8,681 nt of DNA from an uncultured Subdoligranulum sp. (GTDB lineage: Bacteria > Bacillota_A > Clostridia > Oscillospirales > Ruminococcaceae). A program made the position numbers and the translations under genes. The notes beneath the pieces are model-generated. The model was not told the DNA's origin, did no database searches, and saw only the letters and a list, made by a program, of their open reading frames with translations. Within the stretch, counting starts at the first letter, position 1, and each line of letters opens with the position of its first letter. The stretch is from contig CAAGRN010000273.1 of assembly GCA_900772715.1 (NCBI GenBank), forward strand, positions 1-8,681. Reading direction: 5' to 3'. Positions 1 to 6,961 of the stretch are shown here, piece after piece.

Positions 1-106
1 CCATCACATCATGGCGCACCTCATGCTCCCGCTGCTCGGCCACGGCGGTATTGCAGCGGTACACCTTTGCTGCGTACGCCCCAGCTTTAAAAATTTCGTG
101 TTCCAT
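1..106 (-). CDS. Unidentified protein, N-terminal 35 residues only; possibly an FAD-dependent oxidoreductase (partial)
   Basis: An open frame begins with ATG at 106 and runs off the window edge, giving 35 codons. An AAGGAAA ribosome binding site (113-119) overlaps the stop codon of the upstream SDR gene, with 6 nt to the ATG, so the start is well supported and the gene is very likely co-transcribed and co-translated with the SDR. The other two minus-strand frames hit stops in this stretch. The visible peptide starts MEHEIFKAGAY and ends in RHDVM. A basic residue, an aspartate and then hydrophobic residues is how the first beta strand of a Rossmann/FAD fold often begins, just before GxGxxG. 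The glycine motif itself would lie outside the window, so the FAD assignment is only a guess. I do not recognise the protein with certainty. Confidence 0.7.
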   Translation of the reverse strand, partial: MEHEIFKAGAYAAKVYRCNTAVAEQREHEVRHDVM

Positions 107-117
107 CGCAAATTTCC

Positions 118-885
118 TTACAGGCGTTGGATGTGGAACCCACCGTCCACGTCAAGGTAGTTGCCGGTGGTGTAGCGCAGGCGGTCACTGCACAGCAGGC
201 TGACCGCACCGGCCACATCCTCGGGCGTACCCCAGCGGGCAATGGGGAAGGTGCCTTGCTCGATCAGGGAATCGTACTTGCTTTGCACCTTGCTGGTCAT
301 ATCGGTGGCGATGACACCGGGGCGCACCTCGTTGACAAGGATGCCCTCGGCGGCAAGGCGGTCGGCGTAGAGCGTCGTCAGCATCGACACGCCCGCCTTG
401 GACACGCAGTATTCGCCGCGGTTGGTGGAGGATACCACCGAGCTGCAGCTCGACACATTGACGATGACGCCCTTGCGCCCGTCCACCGGCTCTTGGGCGA
501 TCATCTGCTTGGCGACAAGCTGCGTTAAGAACATATTGCCCTTGGTGTTGATGCCCACCACATAGTCAAAGCTTTCCTCGCTCATCTCCAAAAGGTCGGC
601 GCGGACCTTGGGCGCAACGCCCGCATTGTTGACCAGCACGTCCACCCGCCCAAAGGCAGCCAGCGCGGTGTCCAGAATTTTTTTGCGGTCATCGGTGCAG
701 CCGATGTTCGCCTGCACATAGGCGCAGTCAATGCCCTGCGCTTGCAGCGCATCCAGCGCGTGCTGGTTTTTTTCCTGCGCACCGGTGGCGACCATCACAA
801 TATTGTATCCGTCCAACCCAAGCTGCCGGGCAATGGCAAAGCCGATACCACGGCTGGAACCGGTGACGATGGCAGTTTTTTTCAT
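118..885 (-). CDS. Short-chain dehydrogenase/reductase (SDR), FabG-like, probably acting on a sugar-type alcohol or ketone
   Basis: This is a classical SDR of 255 residues, a normal length. Numbered from the upstream in-frame ATG at 891, it has the cofactor motif TGSSRGIG (10-17), NNAG (88-91), Asn115, Ser148 and the catalytic pair Tyr161/Lys165 in YCVSK, then PG (191-192). It should interconvert an alcohol and a ketone using NAD(H) or NADP(H) in the cytosol. The stretch NRGEYCVSKAG and the C-terminal RWGTPEDVA resemble a subgroup usually labelled 3-ketoacyl-ACP reductase that, as I recall, is often found in sugar catabolic clusters, so a role in fatty acid synthesis is unlikely. I chose ATG 885 because AAGGAG (894-899) is 8 nt away, while ATG 891 leaves only 2 nt. 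It follows the flavoprotein gene by 15 nt. Confidence 0.9.
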   Translation of the reverse strand: MKKTAIVTGSSRGIGFAIARQLGLDGYNIVMVATGAQEKNQHALDALQAQGIDCAYVQANIGCTDDRKKILDTALAAFGRVDVLVNNAGVAPKVRADLLEMSEESFDYVVGINTKGNMFLTQLVAKQMIAQEPVDGRKGVIVNVSSCSSVVSSTNRGEYCVSKAGVSMLTTLYADRLAAEGILVNEVRPGVIATDMTSKVQSKYDSLIEQGTFPIARWGTPEDVAGAVSLLCSDRLRYTTGNYLDVDGGFHIQRL

Positions 886-893
886 ACCCATTT

Positions 894-899
894 CTCCTT
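894..899 (-). promoter_or_regulatory. Ribosome binding site that decides the SDR start
   Basis: AAGGAG on the minus strand lies between the flavoprotein stop (901-903) and the SDR gene. Two in-frame ATGs follow, at 891 (2-nt spacer) and 885 (8-nt spacer). Only the second has normal spacing, so the protein probably begins MKKTAIVTG. Confidence 0.7.
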
Positions 900-900
900 A

Positions 901-2256
901 TCAGCCGCGGAAGTTGGCGGGCTGTGTTTTTTTGATCTCCAAAAATTCCTTGTAGAACGGCATAAAGGTTTTAGAATCGCGGATGACGCAGCCGGTGGGC
1001 TTGTGCGCGCGGATCAGATCGCCGCACTTGCCGCAGGTCAAGCAGACGCGCTTGGGGTCGATGCGCCCGTTTTTCAAAATCTCGTTGGCAAAATCCGGGT
1101 CGGCAAACGCCATACGTCCAAACAGCATACCGTCGCACAGCCCTTCCTCCACCGCGCCGGCGGTAAACAGGTCGGCGTAGGCGCGCAGGTAGCTGGGGGC
1201 GGATGCCCAGACCGTCATCTCCGGCACGGCTTTTTTGACCTCGCCGATGCCGTGGATCATCCGGGCAAGCCCCACAAGGGGATGCTCGTCCGGCTCGTAC
1301 TTGCCAAAGTCAAAGGGGCGGGTGACATGGGTGGTGGCGTAGGGGTTGCCCATGGTCAGATCGACCATATCCACGCCCAGCTCGTCGTGCAACTCGCGCA
1401 CCAGACGCTTCGGCTCGGTCAGGTCGGGGGTGGTGCCGCTTTCGGGGCTGACGCCGAAGCCCCACGGGTAGGCGTAGCCGTCGTAGATGCCAAGGCGGGC
1501 GGTGACCATAAAGTGGTCGTCCTCGTACACCTTGGCGGCGCGGATGCCGTTTTTGAGCAGGCGGAAGCGGTTTTCAAAGCTGCCGCCGTACTCGCCGGGG
1601 CGGTCGTAGGCGGACGCCAGCTCTGCCAGCAGGTAGCCGTGGCAGCTCTTGATGTCCACCGCGTCAAAGCCTGCTTCCTTGGCAAGTTGGGTGGCTTCAC
1701 CGAACTTGACCTCCAAAGCCTTCAGGTAGTCGTCGCTGACAATACAGGAATCATCCGCCGCGCGGTACTGCTCCAGAATGGGGTGGCGGTAGGCGATCAT
1801 CGGGGCGGGCTTGTTGCCGGGGTTGGAGTACCGCCCGCTGTGGTTCGCCTGCATGATCAGGTACGGCGCAAAGCCGTTCGCCTTGATGCCGGCTTCCTTG
1901 ACGGCGGCGGTCATTTTTTTGAATTCGTCCAGCGTGTCGCGGGTCAGCAGCAGCTGCGTCTGGGAGGAACGCCCTTCCTCGACAATGGAAATCGCCTCAA
2001 ACCAAATCACAGCGCTGCCACCGATGGCTTCGTTGACGTAGCGGCGCACGGTGTAGGCAGAGGGGGCGCCTTCGGGCGTGGAGTCCGCGCCCTCCATGGG
2101 GGCGACGCCCAGCCGGTTCGGGAAGGTGATATTGCGCACCTGCAGCGGGTAGGCAAGGCAGTGGGTGTCCAGGGCGAAGGGCAGGCTGACGCCCAGCTCG
2201 GCGGCGCGCTGCTTGACTTCTTCTAACGATTTATAGTGGAATTTTTCGTGTGGCAT
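901..2256 (-). CDS. Old Yellow Enzyme family NADH:flavin oxidoreductase with an Fe-S cluster motif (ene-reductase-like)
   Basis: This 451-residue protein is an FMN-binding TIM barrel of the OYE / 2,4-dienoyl-CoA reductase / trimethylamine dehydrogenase group. Family marks include FPNRLGVAPMEG (45-56), GFAPYLIMQANHSGR (128-142), CHGYLLAEL (205-213) and the strongly conserved YGGSFENR (223-230). Near the C-terminus Cys405, 408, 411 and 423 form CX2CX2CX11C, close to the 4Fe-4S motif of trimethylamine dehydrogenase and FadH. Those relatives continue for about 250 or more residues with an FAD/NAD(P)H domain; this one stops 28 residues after the last cysteine. Electrons would therefore have to come from a separate partner. 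Members of the family reduce activated C=C bonds or demethylate amines; the substrate here is unknown. The start is firm: AAGGAG sits 8 nt upstream of ATG 2256. It is 25 nt downstream of the zinc dehydrogenase gene. Confidence 0.9.
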   Translation of the reverse strand: MPHEKFHYKSLEEVKQRAAELGVSLPFALDTHCLAYPLQVRNITFPNRLGVAPMEGADSTPEGAPSAYTVRRYVNEAIGGSAVIWFEAISIVEEGRSSQTQLLLTRDTLDEFKKMTAAVKEAGIKANGFAPYLIMQANHSGRYSNPGNKPAPMIAYRHPILEQYRAADDSCIVSDDYLKALEVKFGEATQLAKEAGFDAVDIKSCHGYLLAELASAYDRPGEYGGSFENRFRLLKNGIRAAKVYEDDHFMVTARLGIYDGYAYPWGFGVSPESGTTPDLTEPKRLVRELHDELGVDMVDLTMGNPYATTHVTRPFDFGKYEPDEHPLVGLARMIHGIGEVKKAVPEMTVWASAPSYLRAYADLFTAGAVEEGLCDGMLFGRMAFADPDFANEILKNGRIDPKRVCLTCGKCGDLIRAHKPTGCVIRDSKTFMPFYKEFLEIKKTQPANFRG

Positions 2257-2281
2257 AATTTTTCTCCTTGCGGTAAGCCCG

Positions 2282-3310
2282 TTACGGCTTCAGGATCACC
2301 TTGATGCTGCCACTCTTGCTGTCCAGCGCGGTATCCAGCGCCTGCTGCAATTGCTCCAGCGGGAAGGTGTGGGTGATAAATTTTTTCAGCGGGATGTCGC
2401 GGGCGGCGGCGATCGCAATGGGGAAATCCCAGCAATAGCCCTGTGCGCCCTGCACATGAATTTCGTGGGTGACAAAGCGGCTGGCGGGAATTTGAATCTG
2501 CGGTTTTTCGTAAATGCCGATGATGGTCGCCGTGCCGTTGCGCTTCAGCGTCATAATGGCCTGCAAAAAGCAGCTTTCGCGCCCCACGCACTCAAAGCTC
2601 TTGTCCACGCCCTTGCCGTGGGTCAGGCGGGCAACCGCCTGCTCCAGATCCTCCTTGCCGCTGTTCACGGTAACGGTGGCACCGACCTGCTTTGCCATTT
2701 CCAGCCGCTGGTCAGAAAAATCGGCAATGATGACCTCGGCGGCACCGCTGCGGCGGCACATGGCTGCCACCATCATACCGATGGCACCGGCGCCGATGAT
2801 CAGCACCGTTTCGCCCAGACGGATGTCGGCGCGGCGCACAGCGTGGGTGGCAACCGACAGCGGCTCGATCAACGCGCCGGTTTCGTAGGTCAGGTAGTCG
2901 GGCAGCTCGTAGACATACGGCTCCTTGACCACGACATAGTCCGCCATGGCACCGTCGCCGTTGCGGTAGGTAAAGCTGATATGCTCGCAGTAGCCGTACT
3001 GCCCGTGGCGGCAGGCGTCGCACTTGCCGCAGACGATGCAGGGTTCCACGGTCACGCGCTCGCCAAGGTGAGCCTTGGTGACCTCGCTGCCGACGGCGAC
3101 CACATCACCGGAAAACTCATGCCCGATGGTCACGGGCAGCGGGGCGGACGGGTGCAGCCCGCGCGCAATGTGCAGATCGCTGCCGCAGATGGCGCTGGCA
3201 CGCACCTTGACAAGCACCTCGTCCGGTGCCAGCGGGCGGACAGGCTTATGCAAAAAATGTACTTTAAAAGGCTCGTATACTTCGCCGATACGGTTCATAA
3301 GTTCTTCCAT
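2282..3310 (-). CDS. Zinc-dependent medium-chain alcohol/polyol dehydrogenase (sorbitol/threonine dehydrogenase type)
   Basis: A complete medium-chain dehydrogenase of 342 residues. Catalytic zinc ligands are visible as Cys42 (ICGSD), His64-Glu65 (GHE) and Glu149 (LIEP). The structural zinc lobe is Cys94, Cys97, Cys100 and Cys108. The Rossmann motif GAGAIG is at 173-178, and the acidic Asp197 at the end of the second strand favours NAD+ over NADP+. The family oxidises secondary alcohols of sugars, polyols and sugar acids (sorbitol, threonine, idonate, galactitol phosphate), so a role in oxidising or reducing a sugar-like intermediate is likely; the exact substrate cannot be read. AGGAGG (3320-3325) is 9 nt from ATG 3310 and abuts the stop codon of the upstream epimerase gene, so the two are probably translationally coupled. 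A second in-frame ATG at 3298 is too far from this site. Confidence 0.92.
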   Translation of the reverse strand: MEELMNRIGEVYEPFKVHFLHKPVRPLAPDEVLVKVRASAICGSDLHIARGLHPSAPLPVTIGHEFSGDVVAVGSEVTKAHLGERVTVEPCIVCGKCDACRHGQYGYCEHISFTYRNGDGAMADYVVVKEPYVYELPDYLTYETGALIEPLSVATHAVRRADIRLGETVLIIGAGAIGMMVAAMCRRSGAAEVIIADFSDQRLEMAKQVGATVTVNSGKEDLEQAVARLTHGKGVDKSFECVGRESCFLQAIMTLKRNGTATIIGIYEKPQIQIPASRFVTHEIHVQGAQGYCWDFPIAIAAARDIPLKKFITHTFPLEQLQQALDTALDSKSGSIKVILKP

Positions 3311-3325
3311 GGCAAAAAGCCTCCT

Positions 3326-4156
3326 TTAAAAATAGCGTTGTAGAAAATGCAGCCCGCGCAGGGCAACCTCGTCGGGGTTGCCGTGTACGTTGACCCAGCT
3401 GGCGTCCAACCCGCCCGGGGCAAAGGTTTCCATCGTGATATGCCCGGCGTAGCCGTACTGTTTCAGCAGCTGCATCACGGCGTCCCACGGCACAATGCCG
3501 TCGCCCGGTGCGCCGCGGTTGTTGGCGCAGGCGTGGAAGTGGGTCACCCTGCCGCTTTTCAGCGCGGTTTCCAGCGAAGCAAGCAGGTCCGCCTCCTCTA
3601 AGCAGGCGTGGTAGGTGTCGTAGTGGATGCCCACATTGCCGCAGCCGATATCGTCAAGCATAGGCAGCAGCTGCTCCACGGTGTTGATGACGCTGGTGCG
3701 GTAGCGGTTCAGCGGCTCGAGGGCAAGGCGGATGCCGCACTCCTTGGCGCGGCGCGCAAGCTCCTGCAAGCCGGTGACAGCCAGCTCCCGTTCGCGGGCA
3801 GCCTCTGCCGGGGGCAGGGTGTGACGCTTGCCGCCCCCTGCATACAGGTGACCCGCCAGCACCACGGCGCCCAGCGCGGCACCCGTTTGCAGGCAGTCGG
3901 TCAGGTACTGCATGGTGGCGGCGCGCACATCGGCGTCAAAGCTCGAAAGGTCGCGTCCCGCGCCCATGGCGGCGCACAGCGAAACCTCCAGCCCGCTGCC
4001 GCGCACCTCATCGCGCAGGGTCGGGCTTACGGTGGGCTGCGTCATCGGCAGTTCCAGCGCGGTAAAGCCCATTTCGGCTGCCTTGGTCGGCAGACCGCAG
4101 CAGGCATCGGACAGTCCCGGTGCCCAGTTCCAAAGATTGATACCCAGTTTGTTCAT
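3326..4156 (-). CDS. TIM-barrel sugar epimerase/isomerase (D-tagatose/D-psicose 3-epimerase-like, xylose isomerase-like barrel)
   Basis: The protein has 276 residues, close to the usual 280-290 of ketose 3-epimerases. The metal site of that family is complete: Glu147 (LALEPLNRY), Asp180 (HYDTYH), His208 (HFHACANNR) and Glu243 (ITMETF). Glu147 and Glu243 would be the acid/base pair. His183 and Arg214 match substrate-contacting residues of the family, and the 35-residue gap from His208 to Glu243 equals that of Agrobacterium psicose epimerase as I recall it. One key difference is Arg153 where those enzymes have Glu (NRFE becomes NRYR), which may signal an acidic substrate. It is probably a metal-dependent epimerase or isomerase for a keto-sugar or keto-sugar acid. 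The start at 4156 has only a weak GGA-type ribosome site, unlike its neighbours, and lies 24 nt after the lacI-type gene, so expression may depend on coupling. Confidence 0.85.
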   Translation of the reverse strand: MNKLGINLWNWAPGLSDACCGLPTKAAEMGFTALELPMTQPTVSPTLRDEVRGSGLEVSLCAAMGAGRDLSSFDADVRAATMQYLTDCLQTGAALGAVVLAGHLYAGGGKRHTLPPAEAARERELAVTGLQELARRAKECGIRLALEPLNRYRTSVINTVEQLLPMLDDIGCGNVGIHYDTYHACLEEADLLASLETALKSGRVTHFHACANNRGAPGDGIVPWDAVMQLLKQYGYAGHITMETFAPGGLDASWVNVHGNPDEVALRGLHFLQRYF

Positions 4157-4180
4157 AGCATTTTCCGTTGGGGGCTGCCT

Positions 4181-5191
4181 TTATTTGGTGGAGCGCCGCA
4201 CGATCAGATCACTGTTCATGATCATACGCTGCGGCTTGGGCAGCTCCCCGTATTTGTCTTTGTATTCGATCTGGCGGATCAGGCTTTTGGCTGCCTCCAT
4301 ACCCATATCGTACAGATGCTGCGTTATCGTGGAAAGCGGTGGCTCGACCATGGCGGACATACTGACGTTGTCCACGCCGATGACCGCCACATCCTCGGGG
4401 ATGCGCAGCCCCATATCGTGCAGCGCGTGCATGACCACAAACGCCTTGGGGTCACTGGTGCAGAAGATGGCGTCAGGCAGCTGCCCTTGCTCTGCCAGCT
4501 CACGGATCTGATAATAAAAACCATTGCTGCCGCCGCTTTCGCGCAGAAGGTACTCCTCCTTTTCGGGCAGACCGCTGTCGGCAAGCGCCTTGCGGTAGCC
4601 GCGCAGACGCTCGCGGTAGAGCAGCAGCTCCTCGCGCCCGCAGACGATGGCAATGCGCTTGTGCCCGATGCGCGCCAGATAGCGCGTGGCATCGTAGCCG
4701 ATCTGGAAGTTGTCGGAGGTGACGGTATCCACCTTGCCGATGTCGCTTTCCTCAAAACGGTTGACCAGCACAAGGGGATAGCCCTCATCGCGCAGGCTGC
4801 GGATGTGCGGGGCGTCGCTGCTCAGCGAGCAGACGATAAACCCGTCGATCCAGCGCTGCTTCATGGTTTCCAGATAAGATTTTTCAATGGCGGCGTCCTC
4901 GTCGGTGTTGCACAGAAAAACGGTCATTCCGTTTTTGCGCGCCTCATCCTCCACGCCGCGGGTCAGTTTGGGGAACATCAGGTTCTCGATGGAGGGAATC
5001 ATCAGGCAAATCGTATTGCTGCGCCCCATCTTCAGGCTTTGTGCCAGCGCGTTGGGCTGGTAGTTGGTCTTGCGGATGGCTTCGGTCACGATTCTTCGCG
5101 TTTCCTCGTTGACATAGCTCTTGCCGTTCAGCACGCGGGAAACCGTGCTTACCGACACACCTGCTACAGCGGCGACCTGCTTGAGATTCAT
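4181..5191 (-). CDS. LacI-family transcriptional regulator
   Basis: A full-length 336-residue LacI/GalR regulator. The N-terminal helix-turn-helix (about 3-22) reads VAAVAGVSVSTVSRVLNGK, with Val14-Ser15 at the positions that set operator choice in LacI (Tyr17-Gln18). The hinge helix region LAQSLKMGRS (49-58) keeps the minor-groove leucine (Leu53). From about residue 60 to the end is the sugar-binding-protein-like effector and dimer domain, with typical DNFQIGYDATRYLARIGHKRIA and IPEDVAVIGVDN stretches. It most likely represses this operon until a pathway sugar or intermediate binds. It lies inside the run of catabolic genes on the same strand, not at the front of the operon. AGGAGG is 8 nt before ATG 5191, so translation should be efficient. 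The effector is unknown. Confidence 0.95.
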   Translation of the reverse strand: MNLKQVAAVAGVSVSTVSRVLNGKSYVNEETRRIVTEAIRKTNYQPNALAQSLKMGRSNTICLMIPSIENLMFPKLTRGVEDEARKNGMTVFLCNTDEDAAIEKSYLETMKQRWIDGFIVCSLSSDAPHIRSLRDEGYPLVLVNRFEESDIGKVDTVTSDNFQIGYDATRYLARIGHKRIAIVCGREELLLYRERLRGYRKALADSGLPEKEEYLLRESGGSNGFYYQIRELAEQGQLPDAIFCTSDPKAFVVMHALHDMGLRIPEDVAVIGVDNVSMSAMVEPPLSTITQHLYDMGMEAAKSLIRQIEYKDKYGELPKPQRMIMNSDLIVRRSTK

Positions 5192-5254
5192 AGGGAACTC
5201 CTCCTGCTTTTTATTGATATGTCATCGGCAGCAGGCAAGACCCTGCTGTGATGT
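5192..5254 (-). promoter_or_regulatory. Intergenic gap upstream of the LacI-type gene, possible promoter/operator region
   Basis: This 63-nt gap is the largest in the window. It holds a strong ribosome site (AGGAGG at 5200-5205), a hairpin-forming repeat (5229-5248) and a near-palindrome TGATATGTCA (5215-5224; one mismatched pair). If the regulator has its own promoter or operator it should be here, but I see no convincing -35/-10 pair with proper spacing. Confidence 0.3.
5229..5248 (-). repeat. Perfect 7-bp inverted repeat with 6-nt loop between dehydratase and LacI-type genes
   Basis: The arms are CAGCAGG (5229-5235) and CCTGCTG (5242-5248), perfectly complementary. The sequence that follows on the minus strand is not a T-run, so it is not a normal intrinsic terminator. 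It could be an mRNA hairpin that stabilises or separates the two halves of the transcript, or a protein-binding palindrome. It starts only 7 nt after the dehydratase stop. Confidence 0.5.
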
Positions 5255-6934
5255 TCAGTCCTTATCCCAGTAGACGGTAGCGCCGCGGTGTGCAGAGGTA
5301 CACTGTTTGCGGAACAGCTGCAGCCACCCGGTGGCGGGTTTGATGACCGGCTTCCAGCTTTCCTTGCGGCGGGCGAACTCCTCATCGCTCACATCTACAT
5401 TTAATGTACGGGCTTCAATATCAATATACACCATATCCCCATCCCGAATCAATGCCAAATTGCCGCCTTCGTAGGCTTCGGGGGAAACATGACCGATAGC
5501 AAGACCGCCGGTGGCACCGCTGAAGCGTCCGTCGGACACCAAAGCAATCTGGCTGCCCAGCCCCTTGCCCAGCACAGCCGCCATAAAGGTTTCCATATGG
5601 GGCATACCGGGGGCGCCCTTGGGACCCTCGTAGCGGATGATGACCACATCGCCTGCCACGATCTCGTCCTTCAAAATGGCGTGCCATGCATCGTCCTGCG
5701 AGTCGTAGCACTTGGCGGGACCGCTGAACTTCCATGCGGCGGGGTCCACGGCGCTGAACTTGACAATGGCGCTGTCGGTGCCGATGTTGCCGTGCAGCAC
5801 AGCCAGACCGCCATGCTCGTAGATCGGCTCTGCCACAGTGTGGATGACGTCGTGGTTCTTGTTTTCGGCGCGGGCAGCTTTTTCGCCGATGGTGCCGAAC
5901 ATACCCTTGGCGTCGGTGTCGATCTTGCCGGCAGCCGCCAGCTCCTTGACCACGGCACCGATACCGCCGGCGGCGTCAAAGTCCTCCATGGTGTAGGTGG
6001 GGTGGTTGGGGTAGATGGTGCTGAGCAGCGGCACCTCGCGGCTGATGGCGTCAAAGGTTTCGGGGGTGATGTCAAAGTCTGCCTGCCGTGCCAGCGCGGG
6101 GATGTGCAGCAGGCTGTTGGTGCTGCCGCCGGTCGCCATCATATAGCGCACAACGTTTTCAAAGCTGGACTGGCTCAGGATATCGCTGGGGCGAATCTCA
6201 TGCTCCCATGCGTACATGACCTGCCGGGCAGCCTGCCGTGCCAGCTCGTGCCATTTTTCGGACTGGCTGCGGGTGCTGGCGTTGTCGTGCGGGGCAAAGC
6301 CCAGAATTTCCGCCATGGCGCACATAGTCTGGGCGGTACCCATAAAGGGGCAGGCGCCGGGGGTGGGGCAGGCGTGGCGCACAACGTCCTTGTACTCCTC
6401 GCGGGTGATGGAACCTTCCACATAGGCGGCGTAGGCCTGCTTGGTGTGGGTCAGGGTGATCATACGCCCGTCCGAGCGATGCCCTGCCGCCATATAGCCG
6501 CCGGTGAACATCACGGTGGGGATATCCACGCGCACAGCGCCCATCAGCATACCGGGAACGACCTTGTCGCAGGTCGCCATAATGACCATACCTTCGAGCA
6601 TATTCAGGTTGGCGACCATTTCCACCTCGCTGGAAACCAGATCGCGGGCGGGCAGGGTGTAGCGGTCACCGGGGGTGTTGCTGCAGATGCCATCGCAGAT
6701 GCCGCTGATGGGCAATTCCAGCGCCAGACCGCCCAGCTTGTAGATTTCCTCCTTCATCTCGGCGATCAGTGCCTTGTCAAAGGGGTAGTGACCGGGGTTC
6801 ATTTCGTTCCAAGTGTTGACCAGACCAATGATGGGGCGCTTGGCGTCCTCCTCAGAAATGCCCATGGCGTACAGCAGGGTATTGCGGTGGTCGAGGGATT
6901 CTTCATTCCATTCACGAATCATATACTTGCTCAC
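5255..6934 (-). CDS. IlvD/EDD-family Fe-S dehydratase, probably a sugar-acid dehydratase
   Basis: The 559-residue product has the whole IlvD/EDD fold. Seen are [10 protein letters not shown] (40-49), CDG (80-82), the cluster/metal motif CDKVVPGM (122-129), [10 protein letters not shown] (192-201, with Cys195), TGGSTN (268-273), [12 protein letters not shown] (436-447) and SDGRFSG (467-473), whose Ser472 matches the catalytic alkoxide serine of this family. These enzymes remove water from 2,3-dihydroxy acids to give 2-keto-3-deoxy acids. Biosynthetic dihydroxy-acid dehydratase is possible, but the position among sugar epimerase, dehydrogenases, a LacI regulator and a VOC protein makes an aldonate-type substrate more likely. 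The start is uncertain. GTG 6934 gives 559 residues and ATG 6922 gives 555; neither has a clear ribosome site, and a GC-rich hairpin lies just upstream. It begins 27 nt after the VOC gene. Confidence 0.92.
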   Translation of the reverse strand: MSKYMIREWNEESLDHRNTLLYAMGISEEDAKRPIIGLVNTWNEMNPGHYPFDKALIAEMKEEIYKLGGLALELPISGICDGICSNTPGDRYTLPARDLVSSEVEMVANLNMLEGMVIMATCDKVVPGMLMGAVRVDIPTVMFTGGYMAAGHRSDGRMITLTHTKQAYAAYVEGSITREEYKDVVRHACPTPGACPFMGTAQTMCAMAEILGFAPHDNASTRSQSEKWHELARQAARQVMYAWEHEIRPSDILSQSSFENVVRYMMATGGSTNSLLHIPALARQADFDITPETFDAISREVPLLSTIYPNHPTYTMEDFDAAGGIGAVVKELAAAGKIDTDAKGMFGTIGEKAARAENKNHDVIHTVAEPIYEHGGLAVLHGNIGTDSAIVKFSAVDPAAWKFSGPAKCYDSQDDAWHAILKDEIVAGDVVIIRYEGPKGAPGMPHMETFMAAVLGKGLGSQIALVSDGRFSGATGGLAIGHVSPEAYEGGNLALIRDGDMVYIDIEARTLNVDVSDEEFARRKESWKPVIKPATGWLQLFRKQCTSAHRGATVYWDKD

Positions 6935-6939
6935 TTTCT

Positions 6940-6953
6940 GCGGCGCTTGCCGC
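6940..6953 (-). repeat. Small GC hairpin just before the dehydratase start
   Basis: GCGGC (6940-6944) and GCCGC (6949-6953) can pair around a 4-nt loop. In the mRNA this hairpin covers about 6 to 19 nt before the GTG start, where a Shine-Dalgarno would normally sit, and no purine-rich site is visible. It may dampen or control initiation, leaving the dehydratase dependent on translation from the upstream gene. It could also be chance in GC-rich DNA. Confidence 0.4.
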
Positions 6954-6961
6954 GTGAAGTT

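Noticed and set aside
742..2226. Plus-strand open frame of about 494 codons antisense to the OYE and SDR genes
   Set aside because: No recognisable domain, and both opposite-strand genes have clear catalytic motifs and ribosome sites.
118..2256. A bile-acid (bai) operon fragment, because an SDR and a BaiCD/FadH-like flavoprotein are adjacent
   Set aside because: The flavoprotein is much shorter than BaiCD, no CoA ligase, CoA transferase or 7-alpha-dehydratase gene is present, and the neighbours are sugar-type enzymes.
5229..5248. Intrinsic terminator after the dehydratase gene
   Set aside because: The stem is only 7 bp and is followed by CCGATGACATATC, not a T-run, so the standard terminator structure is lacking.
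3608..5251. Plus-strand open frame of about 547 codons antisense to the epimerase and LacI-type genes
   Set aside because: Same low-complexity antisense composition, no motif, and it crosses two real minus-strand genes and their gap.
5255..6934. Branched-chain amino acid biosynthesis locus (ilvD beside liv genes)
   Set aside because: No ilvB, ilvC or leu genes are present, and the surrounding LacI regulator, epimerase and polyol-type dehydrogenase point to carbohydrate acid catabolism. The name alone would mislead.
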